From: an uncultured Bacteroidales bacterium
GTDB taxonomy: Bacteria > Bacteroidota > Bacteroidia > Bacteroidales > F082
Assembly: GCA_900317155.1 (NCBI GenBank)
Contig: ONFO01000007.1
Span: forward strand, 179,648 to 243,647
Direction: 5' to 3'
DNA length: 64,000 nt
A program made the translations under genes and the position numbers. Below, in pieces: positions 32,638 to 41,897 of the stretch. The first letter of the stretch is position 1. Every line of letters starts with the position of its first letter. The notes below the pieces were generated by a model. It made no database searches. It worked only from the letters and a program-made list of their open reading frames with translations, and was not told the origin of the DNA.

Positions 32638-33560
32638 TTGCTGTTTTTGAACAAGAATTCTTTCTCTTCTGGTGTTAGGCTAGCATAGCCACTCTTGGCC
32701 ACTTTATCTAGAATGGCATCCATATCACGTTCTTTCTCAAACTTTTGACGGTTGTATTCCTCATCTGATCGAGGCACCCGAGACTTGTCGTTGACTTCCT
32801 CATAAGGTGTGTATTTCACTTTGGATCTACGCTTCCATGATTGAAAAATGTCCTTCCATTTCCTGAAATCCTTGTTCGGCCCAGCTGGATTCTTTTTCCA
32901 ATACAAAATCAACAATAAACCGAACAACATGCCGCCAAGGTGAGCGAAATGCGCCACATTGTCAGTTCCAGAGAGTCCTGTAACCAACTCAATGACGGCA
33001 TACCCGATGACAAACCACTTTGCCTTGATGGGAATTAAGAAGTAGAAATAAATCATCGAATTGGGAAACATCATGCCAAAAGCAAGCAGTAGACCATAGA
33101 TGGCACCCGAAGCTCCGACCGTGGTCATCATGTTCAGATAAGCGTCCATCGTAATGATGCTCCCGCCCATGTTCACTGTGGAATAATCGGCCAATGAAGT
33201 CGCATACTGGATGTACTGTACCAACTCCTGACACAATCCTGCTCCAATACCACATACCATATAAAACAGAAGGAAACGTTTTGAGCCCCAGATGTTTTCA
33301 AGCGTATTGCCAAACATCCATAATGCAAACATATTGAAAAACAGGTGGCCAAAGTTACCGTGCATGAACATATAGGTGACCAACTGATAGATCCTGAAGT
33401 CACTTGCCATAAAGAAATGAAGACCCAACAAGTCTGTCAAGTCAATACGAAACTTCTGAAAAGTAAAAGTGGCCAAAAAGAGCAATATATTGATTATCAA
33501 AAGATGTTTTACCACTGTAGGTAACACCTTGAATCCTGTTGGGCTAAATTGTTGACTCAT
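32634..33560 (-). CDS. Rhomboid family intramembrane serine protease
   Basis: The 308-residue protein has six membrane helices. HGNFGHLFFNMFALWMFG carries the conserved HxxxN region. The catalytic Ser is in GASGAIYGLLLAFG (about 151), and the catalytic His is in NVAHFAHLGGMLFG (about 205). After helix 6 a basic/acidic cytoplasmic tail of about 80 residues ends TPEEKEFLFKNSK. It should cleave transmembrane substrates, which cannot be named from sequence. It overlaps mutL upstream and the EEP gene downstream by 4 bp each. Confidence 0.93.
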   Translation of the reverse strand: MSQQFSPTGFKVLPTVVKHLLIINILLFLATFTFQKFRIDLTDLLGLHFFMASDFRIYQLVTYMFMHGNFGHLFFNMFALWMFGNTLENIWGSKRFLLFYMVCGIGAGLCQELVQYIQYATSLADYSTVNMGGSIITMDAYLNMMTTVGASGAIYGLLLAFGMMFPNSMIYFYFLIPIKAKWFVIGYAVIELVTGLSGTDNVAHFAHLGGMLFGLLLILYWKKNPAGPNKDFRKWKDIFQSWKRRSKVKYTPYEEVNDKSRVPRSDEEYNRQKFEKERDMDAILDKVAKSGYASLTPEEKEFLFKNSK

Positions 33561-35365
33561 TTAAACAAATCCTCCATATTTAAAATCACATAAATCTTTT
33601 TTCCGTTCGGTGCCACCTCGGCGACATTACAAGCAAACAATTGGTCCACAAGGTTTTGCATTTCCATTTCTGAAAGTCGTGTCTGTGGCTTTATGGCCAA
33701 TTGAACCGCCATGGTCTTGGCAAGATTCAACTTCCTATCCAACTGCAAATCGCTACGGTTTATTTTGTAATTGTCTAAAATCTTTTCCAGCAAAGCAACC
33801 GAATCACAACCCGCAGCATCTGAAGGTGTCCCCATCACCATATAGGTGGTCGGATTGGCTTGTTCCAAAACAAAACCAAGGTTTTCCAAATCGGGCAGCA
33901 TTTCTTTTATTAACGAGGCATCGTTTACATTAAGCGACAAAGCCTGTGGAAACAATTCCTGCTGCGACAAGCCATTATGGTTCTCCAACTCTTTCAAAAA
34001 CTTTTCAAACAACACTCTCGTATGTGCAAGATGCTGGTCGATGACCAACATGCCCGATTTTACAGTGGTAACAATATATGACTGATTCACTTGCAAATAC
34101 TGGTTGTTTGAAGTGGCTTCCTTCGTTTCAGAATTTTCGCTGGGCTGGTCAGTCCGTTCTCCATAGAGTATGCGCCAGTCATCCGAAGGCGTGTTCCGTT
34201 GAGGCTGATACGAGCCTACCCAATGTGTTTCACGCGGCGAAGACTCTTTCCTGAAAGGATTGAAATTAGGATCCATTGGCACGTTGGGAATGGTCAAAGG
34301 CTTGGACATACCTAGGGCAGAGCCGAAGTCGTTGTTCAGTTCAGGCGACTCATCGAAGTCAATCATCGGTGAGAGATTGTGTTGACCGATGGCCTTACGC
34401 ACGGCTGCATGAAGGATAGCATACACCAACTTGACATCCAAGAAGTTGACCTCAGTCTTGGTCGGATGAATGTTAATGTCAATGTCAGCAGGGTCAACCT
34501 CGATATTCAGGAAATAGCCTGGAAAGCTGTCCTTGGGAATCATTTCCAAATAGGCATTCTCAATGGCATGGTGCAAATAGGCATGCTTGATAAACCGTTT
34601 GTTCACAAAAAAATACTGCTCGCCACGGGTCTTTTTTGCAAATTCCGCCTTGACAATATAGCCATCAATACAAACCCGATCCGTTTCCTGTCGGACAGGC
34701 AACAGTTTTTCTTCATAGTTACTTCCGAACAATCCCATGATGCGTTGCTTGAGGTTGCCTGGATACAAATGATATACTTCTTTTCCGTCACTATTTAGGG
34801 TGAAGCCAATTTCAGGATTCATCAGCGTGACACGGGTGAACTCCTCCACTATATGGCGCATCTCAGCTTGAGTCGATTTCAGGAAATTGCGTCGTGCTGG
34901 TACGTTGAAAAACAAGTTCTTAATCGTAAACGTTGTACCAGTCTGCATTGGCACAAGACTTTGGTCTTTTACAACTGAGCCTTCTATGATAATCTTTGTG
35001 CCAACTTCATCCTCCTTTCGTCGCGTTTTCAGTTCCACTTGGGCGATGGCGGCAATGCTTGCCAAGGCTTCGCCACGGAAACCCATAGTGCGAATGGCAA
35101 ACAAATCCTCTGCCCGGCTGATTTTCGAAGTGGCATGACGTTCAAAGCACATCCTGGCATCGGTTTCCGACATGCCACACCCATTGTCGACAACCATGAT
35201 CATTGACTTTCCAGCTTCTTTCACTATCAGGTCAATTTGGGTGGCACCAGCATCCAAAGCATTCTCCATCAACTCTTTTACAGCCGACGCAGGACGTTGG
35301 ATCACCTCACCCGCTGCAATTTGGTTGGCGACACTATCAGGCAACAATTTAATGATGTCCAGCAT
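33557..35365 (-). CDS. mutL: DNA mismatch repair protein MutL
   Basis: The 602-residue protein has the GHKL ATPase signature of MutL: NQIAAGEVIQRPASAVKELM, ENALDAGATQI, VVDNGCGM, RHATSKI and TMGFRGEALASI. A linker at about 340-420 precedes the C-terminal dimerisation domain. The endonuclease motif DQHA-x2-E-x4-E of MutH-less bacteria appears as DQHLAHTRVLFEKF, with A and the first E replaced, and the C-terminal CPHGRP element reads APNGKK. I infer no nicking activity. It follows the small membrane-protein gene by 3 bp and overlaps the rhomboid gene. Confidence 0.95.
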   Translation of the reverse strand: MLDIIKLLPDSVANQIAAGEVIQRPASAVKELMENALDAGATQIDLIVKEAGKSMIMVVDNGCGMSETDARMCFERHATSKISRAEDLFAIRTMGFRGEALASIAAIAQVELKTRRKEDEVGTKIIIEGSVVKDQSLVPMQTGTTFTIKNLFFNVPARRNFLKSTQAEMRHIVEEFTRVTLMNPEIGFTLNSDGKEVYHLYPGNLKQRIMGLFGSNYEEKLLPVRQETDRVCIDGYIVKAEFAKKTRGEQYFFVNKRFIKHAYLHHAIENAYLEMIPKDSFPGYFLNIEVDPADIDINIHPTKTEVNFLDVKLVYAILHAAVRKAIGQHNLSPMIDFDESPELNNDFGSALGMSKPLTIPNVPMDPNFNPFRKESSPRETHWVGSYQPQRNTPSDDWRILYGERTDQPSENSETKEATSNNQYLQVNQSYIVTTVKSGMLVIDQHLAHTRVLFEKFLKELENHNGLSQQELFPQALSLNVNDASLIKEMLPDLENLGFVLEQANPTTYMVMGTPSDAAGCDSVALLEKILDNYKINRSDLQLDRKLNLAKTMAVQLAIKPQTRLSEMEMQNLVDQLFACNVAEVAPNGKKIYVILNMEDLFK

Positions 35366-35368
35366 ACC

Positions 35369-35677
35369 TTATTTTCTCATCAGTCCGCCCACAATGTTGT
35401 TCAGCACAGGCGTACAGAAAATGAAATAGAAAACGAACAGGATGAAGACGCCAAGTACGATTCGACGAATCAGCTTGGAGCGTTGTTCTTCCTTGTTCTC
35501 TTCGTTTCTGCTTGCACCCCATTTCTGCCTCATCTTGATTCGGAGCTGCTCCTCATGAGTCAGCTTTGAATCGAGGCCTGCGGCAGCCTTTTTCTCCTCC
35601 CATGCTTGTTGCTCAGGGTCATAATATCTAGGTATGTAGTTGAATTTCTTTGGCTTATGTTTATAAAAGAATGCCAT
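35369..35677 (-). CDS. Small C-terminally membrane-anchored protein, unknown
   Basis: I start at the ATG at 35677 (MAFFYKHKPKKFNYIPRYYD). The 102-residue product has a basic N-terminus, a charged helical middle (GLDSKLTHEEQLRIKMRQKW) and one C-terminal transmembrane helix (about 72-95: IVLGVFILFVFYFIFCTPVL). It is a predicted tail-anchored protein. I recall similar short proteins upstream of mutL in Bacteroidota, but no function is known to me. It lies 3 bp upstream of mutL and heads the mutL operon. Confidence 0.65.
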   Translation of the reverse strand: MAFFYKHKPKKFNYIPRYYDPEQQAWEEKKAAAGLDSKLTHEEQLRIKMRQKWGASRNEENKEEQRSKLIRRIVLGVFILFVFYFIFCTPVLNNIVGGLMRK

Positions 35678-35724
35678 AATGTTATAGTATTGATTTGCAA
35701 AAATAGCAAGAAACATCCATTTGT

Positions 35725-36090
35725 TTAATCAAGCTCGCCTGCTTCCTCACCAGAGGTGTCGAGTTCCTCCTCGACGAAGTTCTTTTCGCAGTCTAATGAA
35801 GCCCATTTGCCGTTCCACAAAGCCACCAACTGATCTATCAAGCCATCAAGTTGTTCAATCTCTGCATCTGACATTTCCGATTCTTGACGATAGTTGTCAA
35901 CATCGGAGCGCAGACCTAAGATGCTGAAGTTCATCATTTGAAGTTCATCGCAATCCGCAACTTCATTGATTTTCACTTCGATGGACTTCAATTCCTCTTC
36001 CATCGCCTTAAACTGCTTTGAATGTTGATCGCCGCAAGAGCTGAGACCTATCATCAAAGCCAGCATCACAATAAATGAAAACCTTTTCAT
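35725..36090 (-). CDS. Small acidic lipoprotein, unknown
   Basis: The 121-residue protein begins MKRFSFIVMLALMIGLSSCGD, a lipoprotein signal with Cys at 19 followed by GDQHSK. The mature part is an acidic helical segment (EEELKSIEVKINEVADCDEL, SDAEIEQLDGLIDQLVALW) ending in a Glu-rich tail (EEELDTSGEEAGELD). No family is recognised. A -7-like TATTTTTG is at 36120-36113 on the minus strand. It lies 47 bp upstream of the next gene and may or may not belong to the mutL operon. Confidence 0.65.
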   Translation of the reverse strand: MKRFSFIVMLALMIGLSSCGDQHSKQFKAMEEELKSIEVKINEVADCDELQMMNFSILGLRSDVDNYRQESEMSDAEIEQLDGLIDQLVALWNGKWASLDCEKNFVEEELDTSGEEAGELD

Positions 36091-36440
36091 GGTTATATTG
36101 TATTTCAGGCTTCAAAAATACACAAAAAAACAACAACATTCATCGGAAGAGGGTAAGTTTTTGAAAGAATGGCTTTGTCACTTAATATAATTAGGTATCA
36201 TTACATTAAAAGAAAGCCTAAGCATCTCATTTCATTATTTTCAGAATCAGATTCTTACAAGTTATAAACAAAAAACTGTTGATTTCTTTTGATAAAAAAG
36301 GCAAAAATGTCATAAAAGAAAGGGTTGGCATGTCGTTGGAAAGCTTTATATTTGCACGGTCTTATATATTTTGATGAAATGAAAACGACACAACTAAATC
36401 AAATACAATCAACTTAATTATTAACATTAAATTATTATCT
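36091..36440. other. 350-bp gene-free region upstream of the Oar-type receptor
   Basis: This A/T-rich stretch separates the divergent small lipoprotein and TonB receptor genes. It holds the -7 box of the lipoprotein (36113-36120, minus) and the receptor promoter (36325-36355, plus). I see no reading frame with coding character and no clear hairpin or repeat in 36125-36320. Confidence 0.6.
36325..36355 (+). promoter_or_regulatory. Promoter of the first Oar-type TonB receptor
   Basis: TTG at 36325-36327, a 19-bp spacer and TATATTTGC at 36347-36355 match the Bacteroidota consensus. The predicted leader is about 80 nt and A-rich. Confidence 0.6.
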
Positions 36441-39400
36441 ATGAAAAAGTTACTTACTTTTTTCGTGGCTATGATTGCCTCCATTAGCTTGATGGCCCAG
36501 GTGACCACTTCGAGCATCAGTGGAAAAATCACAGACAGCAACAAGGGAACGCTTCCAGGCGCCACAGTTGTTGCCACGCACACGCCTTCAGGCTCGCAGT
36601 ATTATGCTGTGGCTGATGCCAACGGTACCTACCGTTTGCTCAACATCCGTCCTGGCGGGCCTTACACCATCGAGGTGCGTATGGTCGGCTTCCAGACGGT
36701 GAAACAAGAAGGCATTGTTGCAACCTTAGGTGAGACCAAGATCCTTAATGTTCGTTTGAACGAAGAGTCTGTCGGTCTGGGCGAAGTCTCCGTTGTGGCC
36801 GAGGCCATTTCGAATGGAATGGACAGCGACCGTGCCGGTGCCACTACGGCCATTAACAACGAGCAAATTACTACGTTGCCCACCATCAGCCGTAGCCTCA
36901 ACGATGTGTTGGCCTTGACGCCTCAAGCTGCTTCCACCTCCAACGGTTTGGCTATCGGCGGTGGCAACTACCGTTCATCCTACGTTACCGTTGACGGTGC
37001 TGCTTTCAACAACGCCTTCGGTATTGGCGGCAACCTGCCTGCTGGTGGTAGCCCCATCTCCTTGGACGCTATCGAGGCCATGACCATCAACATCACTCCT
37101 TTCGATGTCCGTCACAGCGGTTTCACAGGCGGTGCCATCAATGCCGTCACTAAGAGCGGTACCAACAACTGGCACGCCAGTGTTTACGACTACTTCTCCA
37201 ACGACCTTTTGATGGGTTACAGATACGGAAAAAAAGACAAAAATGGCTTCTATCCTGATAGACTGAAACTCAACAAATCTTTGGACAACACTGCTGGTTT
37301 CTCAGTGGGTGGCCCCATCGTAAAAGACAAGTTGTTCCTCTTCGTCAACTTCGAGTATCAGAGTGACATCGATCCTGGGCAGAGCCATATTGCCAGCACC
37401 AGCGACAATTGGGATCCCAATAATCATGGCCAAGTCAACCGCCCCACTGAGGCTGACATGGAGATGATGAGCAGTTTCCTTCAAGAAAAGTATGGATACA
37501 ACCCTGGCCGTTACCAGAACTACTCGGTTAGCACTCCCGACCTGAAACTTTTAGGCCGTTTAGACTGGAATGCCAGTGACAAGGACAAATTCAACATCCG
37601 TTACAGTTTAGTAAGAAACAAGTATTCATCCGATCCTTCAAGCTCGGTCAACCCGCTAAGCGGAGTGTATAACCGTGACTATTACGGCCGCACCTCGGAC
37701 TATGCTTTATATTTTGAGAGTTCCAGATACTACCAAGAGCAGAACTTCTCATCTGTTGCAGCGGAGTGGAATCACAGTTTCTTGAGCGGTCGTGGCAACA
37801 ATATGTTGCGTGCCACTTACTCGCACCAGAATGAGCCCCGCAGCTTTGTGGGCGACCTCTTCCCCACCGTCGACATCCTGAAGCCCCTCGATGATGGAAC
37901 ACCAGCTGTATATACATCATTTGGTCCCGACCCGTTCACTTACGGCAACCTGAGAGATGTTCAGACCGCAGTTGTTACTGATGAATTGACCTTGGCTACT
38001 GGTATCCACAATCTTACTTTCGGAGCCCAGTACGAATTCGACAAAACAAAGAATGGTTATATGCAAGGTGGTGCCGGATACTATGTTTACAACACATGGG
38101 ATGATTTTGTAAATGGAGCCGCTCCCCGCGCTTTTGGTATCACCTATGGTAACAATGAAAAACACGAACAAGTATTTCCTTCGTTCAACTACATGCAAGG
38201 TTCACTCTACGCACAAGATGAATTGACTATTAGCGAGAACTTCAAGTTGACCGCAGGTATCCGTGTCGAACTGCCCTATTATCCATCCATCGAAAGCTAC
38301 AACTACAACAAAGAGTTTGCTCAAGGTTGGGATGAGACCCTTCTTGATTCCCTCAACAACCCCATCGGCACGAAACATCATTCTATAGCTGACGGCGAAG
38401 GCAACACTATGTATGGCATGTCGACCGCTGATATGCCCAAGGCTCGAGTGAACTTCTCACCCCGTTTGGGCTTCAACTGGGACCTCACTGGCGAACGTAA
38501 GTACATCATTCGTGGTGGTTCGGGCCTCTACACTGGCCGTCTGCCTTTTGTGTGGATTGTCTCCACAGTAGGCAACAGCAATGTAATGCAAAACCAATTC
38601 ACCACCTTTAGTGACAATATTGCTTTCTACAATAACGTGAATGACATTATTGCTCACAACTCGGCATTTTTGACCACAGGTGATTTAGCTGCCCCCCAAT
38701 CTACCACTATCATGGACAAGAACCTTCGTATGCCTCAAACATGGAAGAGCAGTTTGGCATTTGACGCCGAACTTCCTGGTGGCGTAAAGGCTACTGTCGA
38801 AGGCATTTATAGCAAAGACATCAGATCTGTTGCCGTTACCAAACTCGGCATCATTCCTGGCGACTCACTACAACTTCCAGGCGAGACTGGCAAACGTTTG
38901 TATTGGAAGAGCGAAGGAATCAAGAACTCACTTGGGAAAAACGTTACACCTTATTTGATTACCAATTCTGAAAACAACGGTTATTACTATTCTGTTACTG
39001 GTCAGTTGAGCAAGAATTTCAAGTGTGGTCTTAATTTGATGGCTGCCTATACCTATTCAGAAGGCAAAAATGTCATCGACGGAATTGGCGACCAAGTGAC
39101 CTCGGCATTCAATACGAATACATATGGCGTACATGGCTCCAACGCTCACGAACTGGGATACAGCTCATACGTTTCACCTCATCGTGTCCTGTTTAACGCT
39201 GGTTGGACATGGACTACTGGTCAGCACACTACTGAGAACCTCAGCTTGTACTACGAAGGATACAACCTCTGCTATGTGGGCAGTTACAGCTATTCACGCT
39301 ACAGCTACACTGAGTTCATCCAAAGTGGAACCTACCAAAACAGTGTCAATGGTGACCAAGGTGCTCACAGTCTTCTCTACATTCCCACCAAAGACCAACT

Positions 39401-39833
39401 TGTCAACATGCCTTTCAACGATGTCGTGAATGACGAAAACGTGGTGATTCAAACCGCAGAAGCAAATCGTGCTGCTTTTGAAAGCTTCATTGAATCCGAC
39501 AAGTATCTGAGCGCTCACCGTGGCAAATATGCAGAGCGTGGTGGTGCCATTGCTCCTTGGAGACATACTATCAACTTCAAGTATGAGAGAACCTACAAGT
39601 TCGAGGCAGGCCCGAGCATCAGCTTCGGCGTCGATGTCAGGAACATTGCCAACCTTCTCAACAGAAGTTGGGGAAACGTCCAAAGACTTAGCACATCGAG
39701 CATCTTGAGAGTGAACGGAAATGGATCAGAAGACAAACCGTATACCTATCAGTTTATGGATCCTAAATGGGCTCCCTATGCAAGCATGTATTCAACCTGG
39801 TCGGCTGCACTGAACCTCCGCTTCAACTTCTAA
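36441..39833 (+). CDS. Oar-type TonB-dependent receptor with CarboxypepD_reg domain
   Basis: The 1130-residue outer-membrane protein has a signal peptide (MKKLLTFFVAMIASISLMAQ). A carboxypeptidase-regulatory-like domain follows (about 25-105: SSISGKITDSNKGTLPGATV, YTIEVRMVGFQTV). The plug is at about 115-240 (ISRSLNDVLALTPQAA, YVTVDGAAFNNAFGIGG, IDVRHSGFTGGAINAVTKSG-like sequence), then a long barrel ending in NLRFNF, with the terminal Phe used by the BAM machinery. This is the layout of Oar, an outer-membrane protein family of Myxococcota and Bacteroidota. The cargo is unknown. It has its own promoter and a strong terminator, and is paralogous over most of its length to the receptor at 41898. 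Confidence 0.88.
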   Translation: MKKLLTFFVAMIASISLMAQVTTSSISGKITDSNKGTLPGATVVATHTPSGSQYYAVADANGTYRLLNIRPGGPYTIEVRMVGFQTVKQEGIVATLGETKILNVRLNEESVGLGEVSVVAEAISNGMDSDRAGATTAINNEQITTLPTISRSLNDVLALTPQAASTSNGLAIGGGNYRSSYVTVDGAAFNNAFGIGGNLPAGGSPISLDAIEAMTINITPFDVRHSGFTGGAINAVTKSGTNNWHASVYDYFSNDLLMGYRYGKKDKNGFYPDRLKLNKSLDNTAGFSVGGPIVKDKLFLFVNFEYQSDIDPGQSHIASTSDNWDPNNHGQVNRPTEADMEMMSSFLQEKYGYNPGRYQNYSVSTPDLKLLGRLDWNASDKDKFNIRYSLVRNKYSSDPSSSVNPLSGVYNRDYYGRTSDYALYFESSRYYQEQNFSSVAAEWNHSFLSGRGNNMLRATYSHQNEPRSFVGDLFPTVDILKPLDDGTPAVYTSFGPDPFTYGNLRDVQTAVVTDELTLATGIHNLTFGAQYEFDKTKNGYMQGGAGYYVYNTWDDFVNGAAPRAFGITYGNNEKHEQVFPSFNYMQGSLYAQDELTISENFKLTAGIRVELPYYPSIESYNYNKEFAQGWDETLLDSLNNPIGTKHHSIADGEGNTMYGMSTADMPKARVNFSPRLGFNWDLTGERKYIIRGGSGLYTGRLPFVWIVSTVGNSNVMQNQFTTFSDNIAFYNNVNDIIAHNSAFLTTGDLAAPQSTTIMDKNLRMPQTWKSSLAFDAELPGGVKATVEGIYSKDIRSVAVTKLGIIPGDSLQLPGETGKRLYWKSEGIKNSLGKNVTPYLITNSENNGYYYSVTGQLSKNFKCGLNLMAAYTYSEGKNVIDGIGDQVTSAFNTNTYGVHGSNAHELGYSSYVSPHRVLFNAGWTWTTGQHTTENLSLYYEGYNLCYVGSYSYSRYSYTEFIQSGTYQNSVNGDQGAHSLLYIPTKDQLVNMPFNDVVNDENVVIQTAEANRAAFESFIESDKYLSAHRGKYAERGGAIAPWRHTINFKYERTYKFEAGPSISFGVDVRNIANLLNRSWGNVQRLSTSSILRVNGNGSEDKPYTYQFMDPKWAPYASMYSTWSAALNLRFNF

Positions 39834-39856
39834 TCGAAGCCAAGGTTTTTCAAACC

Positions 39857-39887
39857 AAAAAAGCACCTCGCGAGGGGTGCTTTTTTT
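39857..39887 (+). terminator. Terminator after the first Oar-type receptor
   Basis: AAAAAAGCACC (39857-39867) pairs with GGGTGCTTTTTT across a 7-base TCGCGAG loop, with a run of seven T. It separates the receptor from the gene at 39954. Confidence 0.85.
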
Positions 39888-39953
39888 ATCTCTGTTGATT
39901 TTTTTTCTATTTTTGCAATTATTAAGCCCAATTCTTTAAACTATAAATAGAAA

Positions 39954-41870
39954 ATGAAAAAAAACACCATACCATTCATATTCCTATTAACATTTATTTC
40001 ATTGATTTCATCAGCTCAGGACTTATCTCGCAACCGCGAAATCATGCAAAAAGTGATGTCGTCAGACAAGTACTCTTTCGCAATTGGTTCGGCCGACTCA
40101 CTTAATACTGCCATTTCCTATGCGGTCACACACTTGGCCGACCAAATTATGACTGATGTCAAAATCTCGTCAAAATACGAAATCAAATCTCAAAACGGAA
40201 ATGGAGAATTGAACGAGACTGTCATATTCGAACAAGTTTCTGAAACGTTCACCAATGTCAGGCTATCCGACTATCAGCAACTTATCATCGAAAAGCCTAA
40301 TAAAAAAAACAAGGAGTATTCAGTCTTTGTCTACATAAGCAAGGAGAAAATCAAGGAGATTTTGCAAGAACTAGAAGAAAAGGAAAAAGCAGTCCAATTG
40401 GAAAAGGAAAAGAAAGCCTACGAAGACGTGAACTTTTATTTCTCTGAAGGTTGTAAGGCCATCAACGACATCCGGATAGGCGATGCTCTAAAATACTTGT
40501 ATTGGAGTTATGTTATCAGTTTAGGCTCCAACATCAATATTGAGCAAGGCGGGAAATCCGAACCTGCCACAAGGCTCATCGAAACCAAAATCGACAACCT
40601 CCTCAACAACCTTCATATTACGCCAGTTTCTTTTGAGAAAGAGCAAATCAACGACTTTCAGGAAAAATATAAGGTAGTACTGAACATCAAATACAACAAA
40701 GATGGTGTCATGCAGAAAGTCACCAACTTAGATTACGAATACAACGACGGAAACACCAATCAAAAAGGGCCACGCGTTAGGGATGGCATTGGGACACTTG
40801 ACTTGCAATATGCCGACATAGATGAAGTCCGCATCCAATGTACCTATAAATACGATGAAAACGAGACGCCACCTGACATTTACGAAATCATCAAGTCTAA
40901 AGGAGAGAAAAAGTTCTCCTCAGCCATTAAAATCGTTCCGATCTCCCAAACCCTCAAAACGAGCAAGCCGATTTCTTCAACCGAACAAACCGATGTTTCC
41001 AACGAATACTACCTTGCTAAAAGCGAGACATCTGCGGAAACGCTTGAGGCTAAAGCCCACAACCATGAAGAGATGGAAAAAAGAATCAATTTGGTTGAAG
41101 CAGCCATAAGAAACAAACAATACGATTCGGTCAGAGACTATTTCACTCCCGAAGGATACGATAGTTTCAAGAAACTCGTCCAATATGGGCACGCCAGCAT
41201 CATCGGAACACCCCAATACCGTTTCTTGGACTACGGCAGCATAACCTTGTGCCGCAGCATCACCATGCAATTCAATTTCAGAAATAACAAGCAGTTCATC
41301 GAGAATGTCACTTTCCGTTTCAACGATGACAACCTCATTGAGTCATTAGCTTTCACTTTATCTGATGTAGCCGAAAGAGACATCTTAAGCAAGGGGAAAT
41401 GGGAACGCAACTCTCGTCTCCTTCTGATGACATTCTTGGAAGACTATCAGACTGCCTACGCCCTTGGAAGAATTGACTATCTGGAACGCATCTTTTCCGA
41501 AAATGCTCTAATCATTACGGGAAACAAGGTTGAAAAAAAAGTGCTCAATGACGGCATCATCATCACAGAAAGCGTGAAATACGACACCTTGTCGAAAGCA
41601 CAATACATGGAAAGGCTGAAACGACATTTCAGAACCAAGGAATACATCAACTTGAACTTCACCGACACCGATTTCAAGCGAGCATCGGATGGCGACGAGT
41701 TTTATGGTATTCGTGTCAGACAGGAATACTTCTCCAGTAACTACGGTGATGTAGGATATCTTTTCCTGTTGGTGGATTTGCGTTTCGAAGAACCCATCAT
41801 TCATATCAGAGCTTGGCAAAACGACAAACTGCCGTTGGAGGCATTGTTTGGATTGTCTGATGTTTATTAA
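39954..41870 (+). CDS. LPP20-like secreted protein upstream of PEGA receptor, unknown function
   Basis: The 638-residue protein has a signal peptide (MKKNTIPFIFLLTFISLISS). An N-terminal LPP20/SIMPL-like domain comes next (about 25-130: YSFAIGSADSLNTAISYAVT, HLADQIMTDVKISSKYEI), with conserved alternation of small residues. A Lys/Glu-rich coiled coil (about 135-165: KEILQELEEKEKAVQLEKEK) follows, then a TPR-like segment (EGCKAINDIRIGDALKYLYW). Two NTF2-like halves are likely at about 380-620 (AAIRNKQYDSVRDYFTPEGY; TFLEDYQTAYALGRIDYLER). There is no transmembrane helix beyond the signal. A TATTTTTGC box is at 39908-39916. The PEGA-receptor gene starts 27 bp downstream, so the two probably form an operon. 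No specific role is known. Confidence 0.7.
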   Translation: MKKNTIPFIFLLTFISLISSAQDLSRNREIMQKVMSSDKYSFAIGSADSLNTAISYAVTHLADQIMTDVKISSKYEIKSQNGNGELNETVIFEQVSETFTNVRLSDYQQLIIEKPNKKNKEYSVFVYISKEKIKEILQELEEKEKAVQLEKEKKAYEDVNFYFSEGCKAINDIRIGDALKYLYWSYVISLGSNINIEQGGKSEPATRLIETKIDNLLNNLHITPVSFEKEQINDFQEKYKVVLNIKYNKDGVMQKVTNLDYEYNDGNTNQKGPRVRDGIGTLDLQYADIDEVRIQCTYKYDENETPPDIYEIIKSKGEKKFSSAIKIVPISQTLKTSKPISSTEQTDVSNEYYLAKSETSAETLEAKAHNHEEMEKRINLVEAAIRNKQYDSVRDYFTPEGYDSFKKLVQYGHASIIGTPQYRFLDYGSITLCRSITMQFNFRNNKQFIENVTFRFNDDNLIESLAFTLSDVAERDILSKGKWERNSRLLLMTFLEDYQTAYALGRIDYLERIFSENALIITGNKVEKKVLNDGIIITESVKYDTLSKAQYMERLKRHFRTKEYINLNFTDTDFKRASDGDEFYGIRVRQEYFSSNYGDVGYLFLLVDLRFEEPIIHIRAWQNDKLPLEALFGLSDVY

Positions 41871-41897
41871 TTTTAAATCATTAAAAATCAAATTAAT

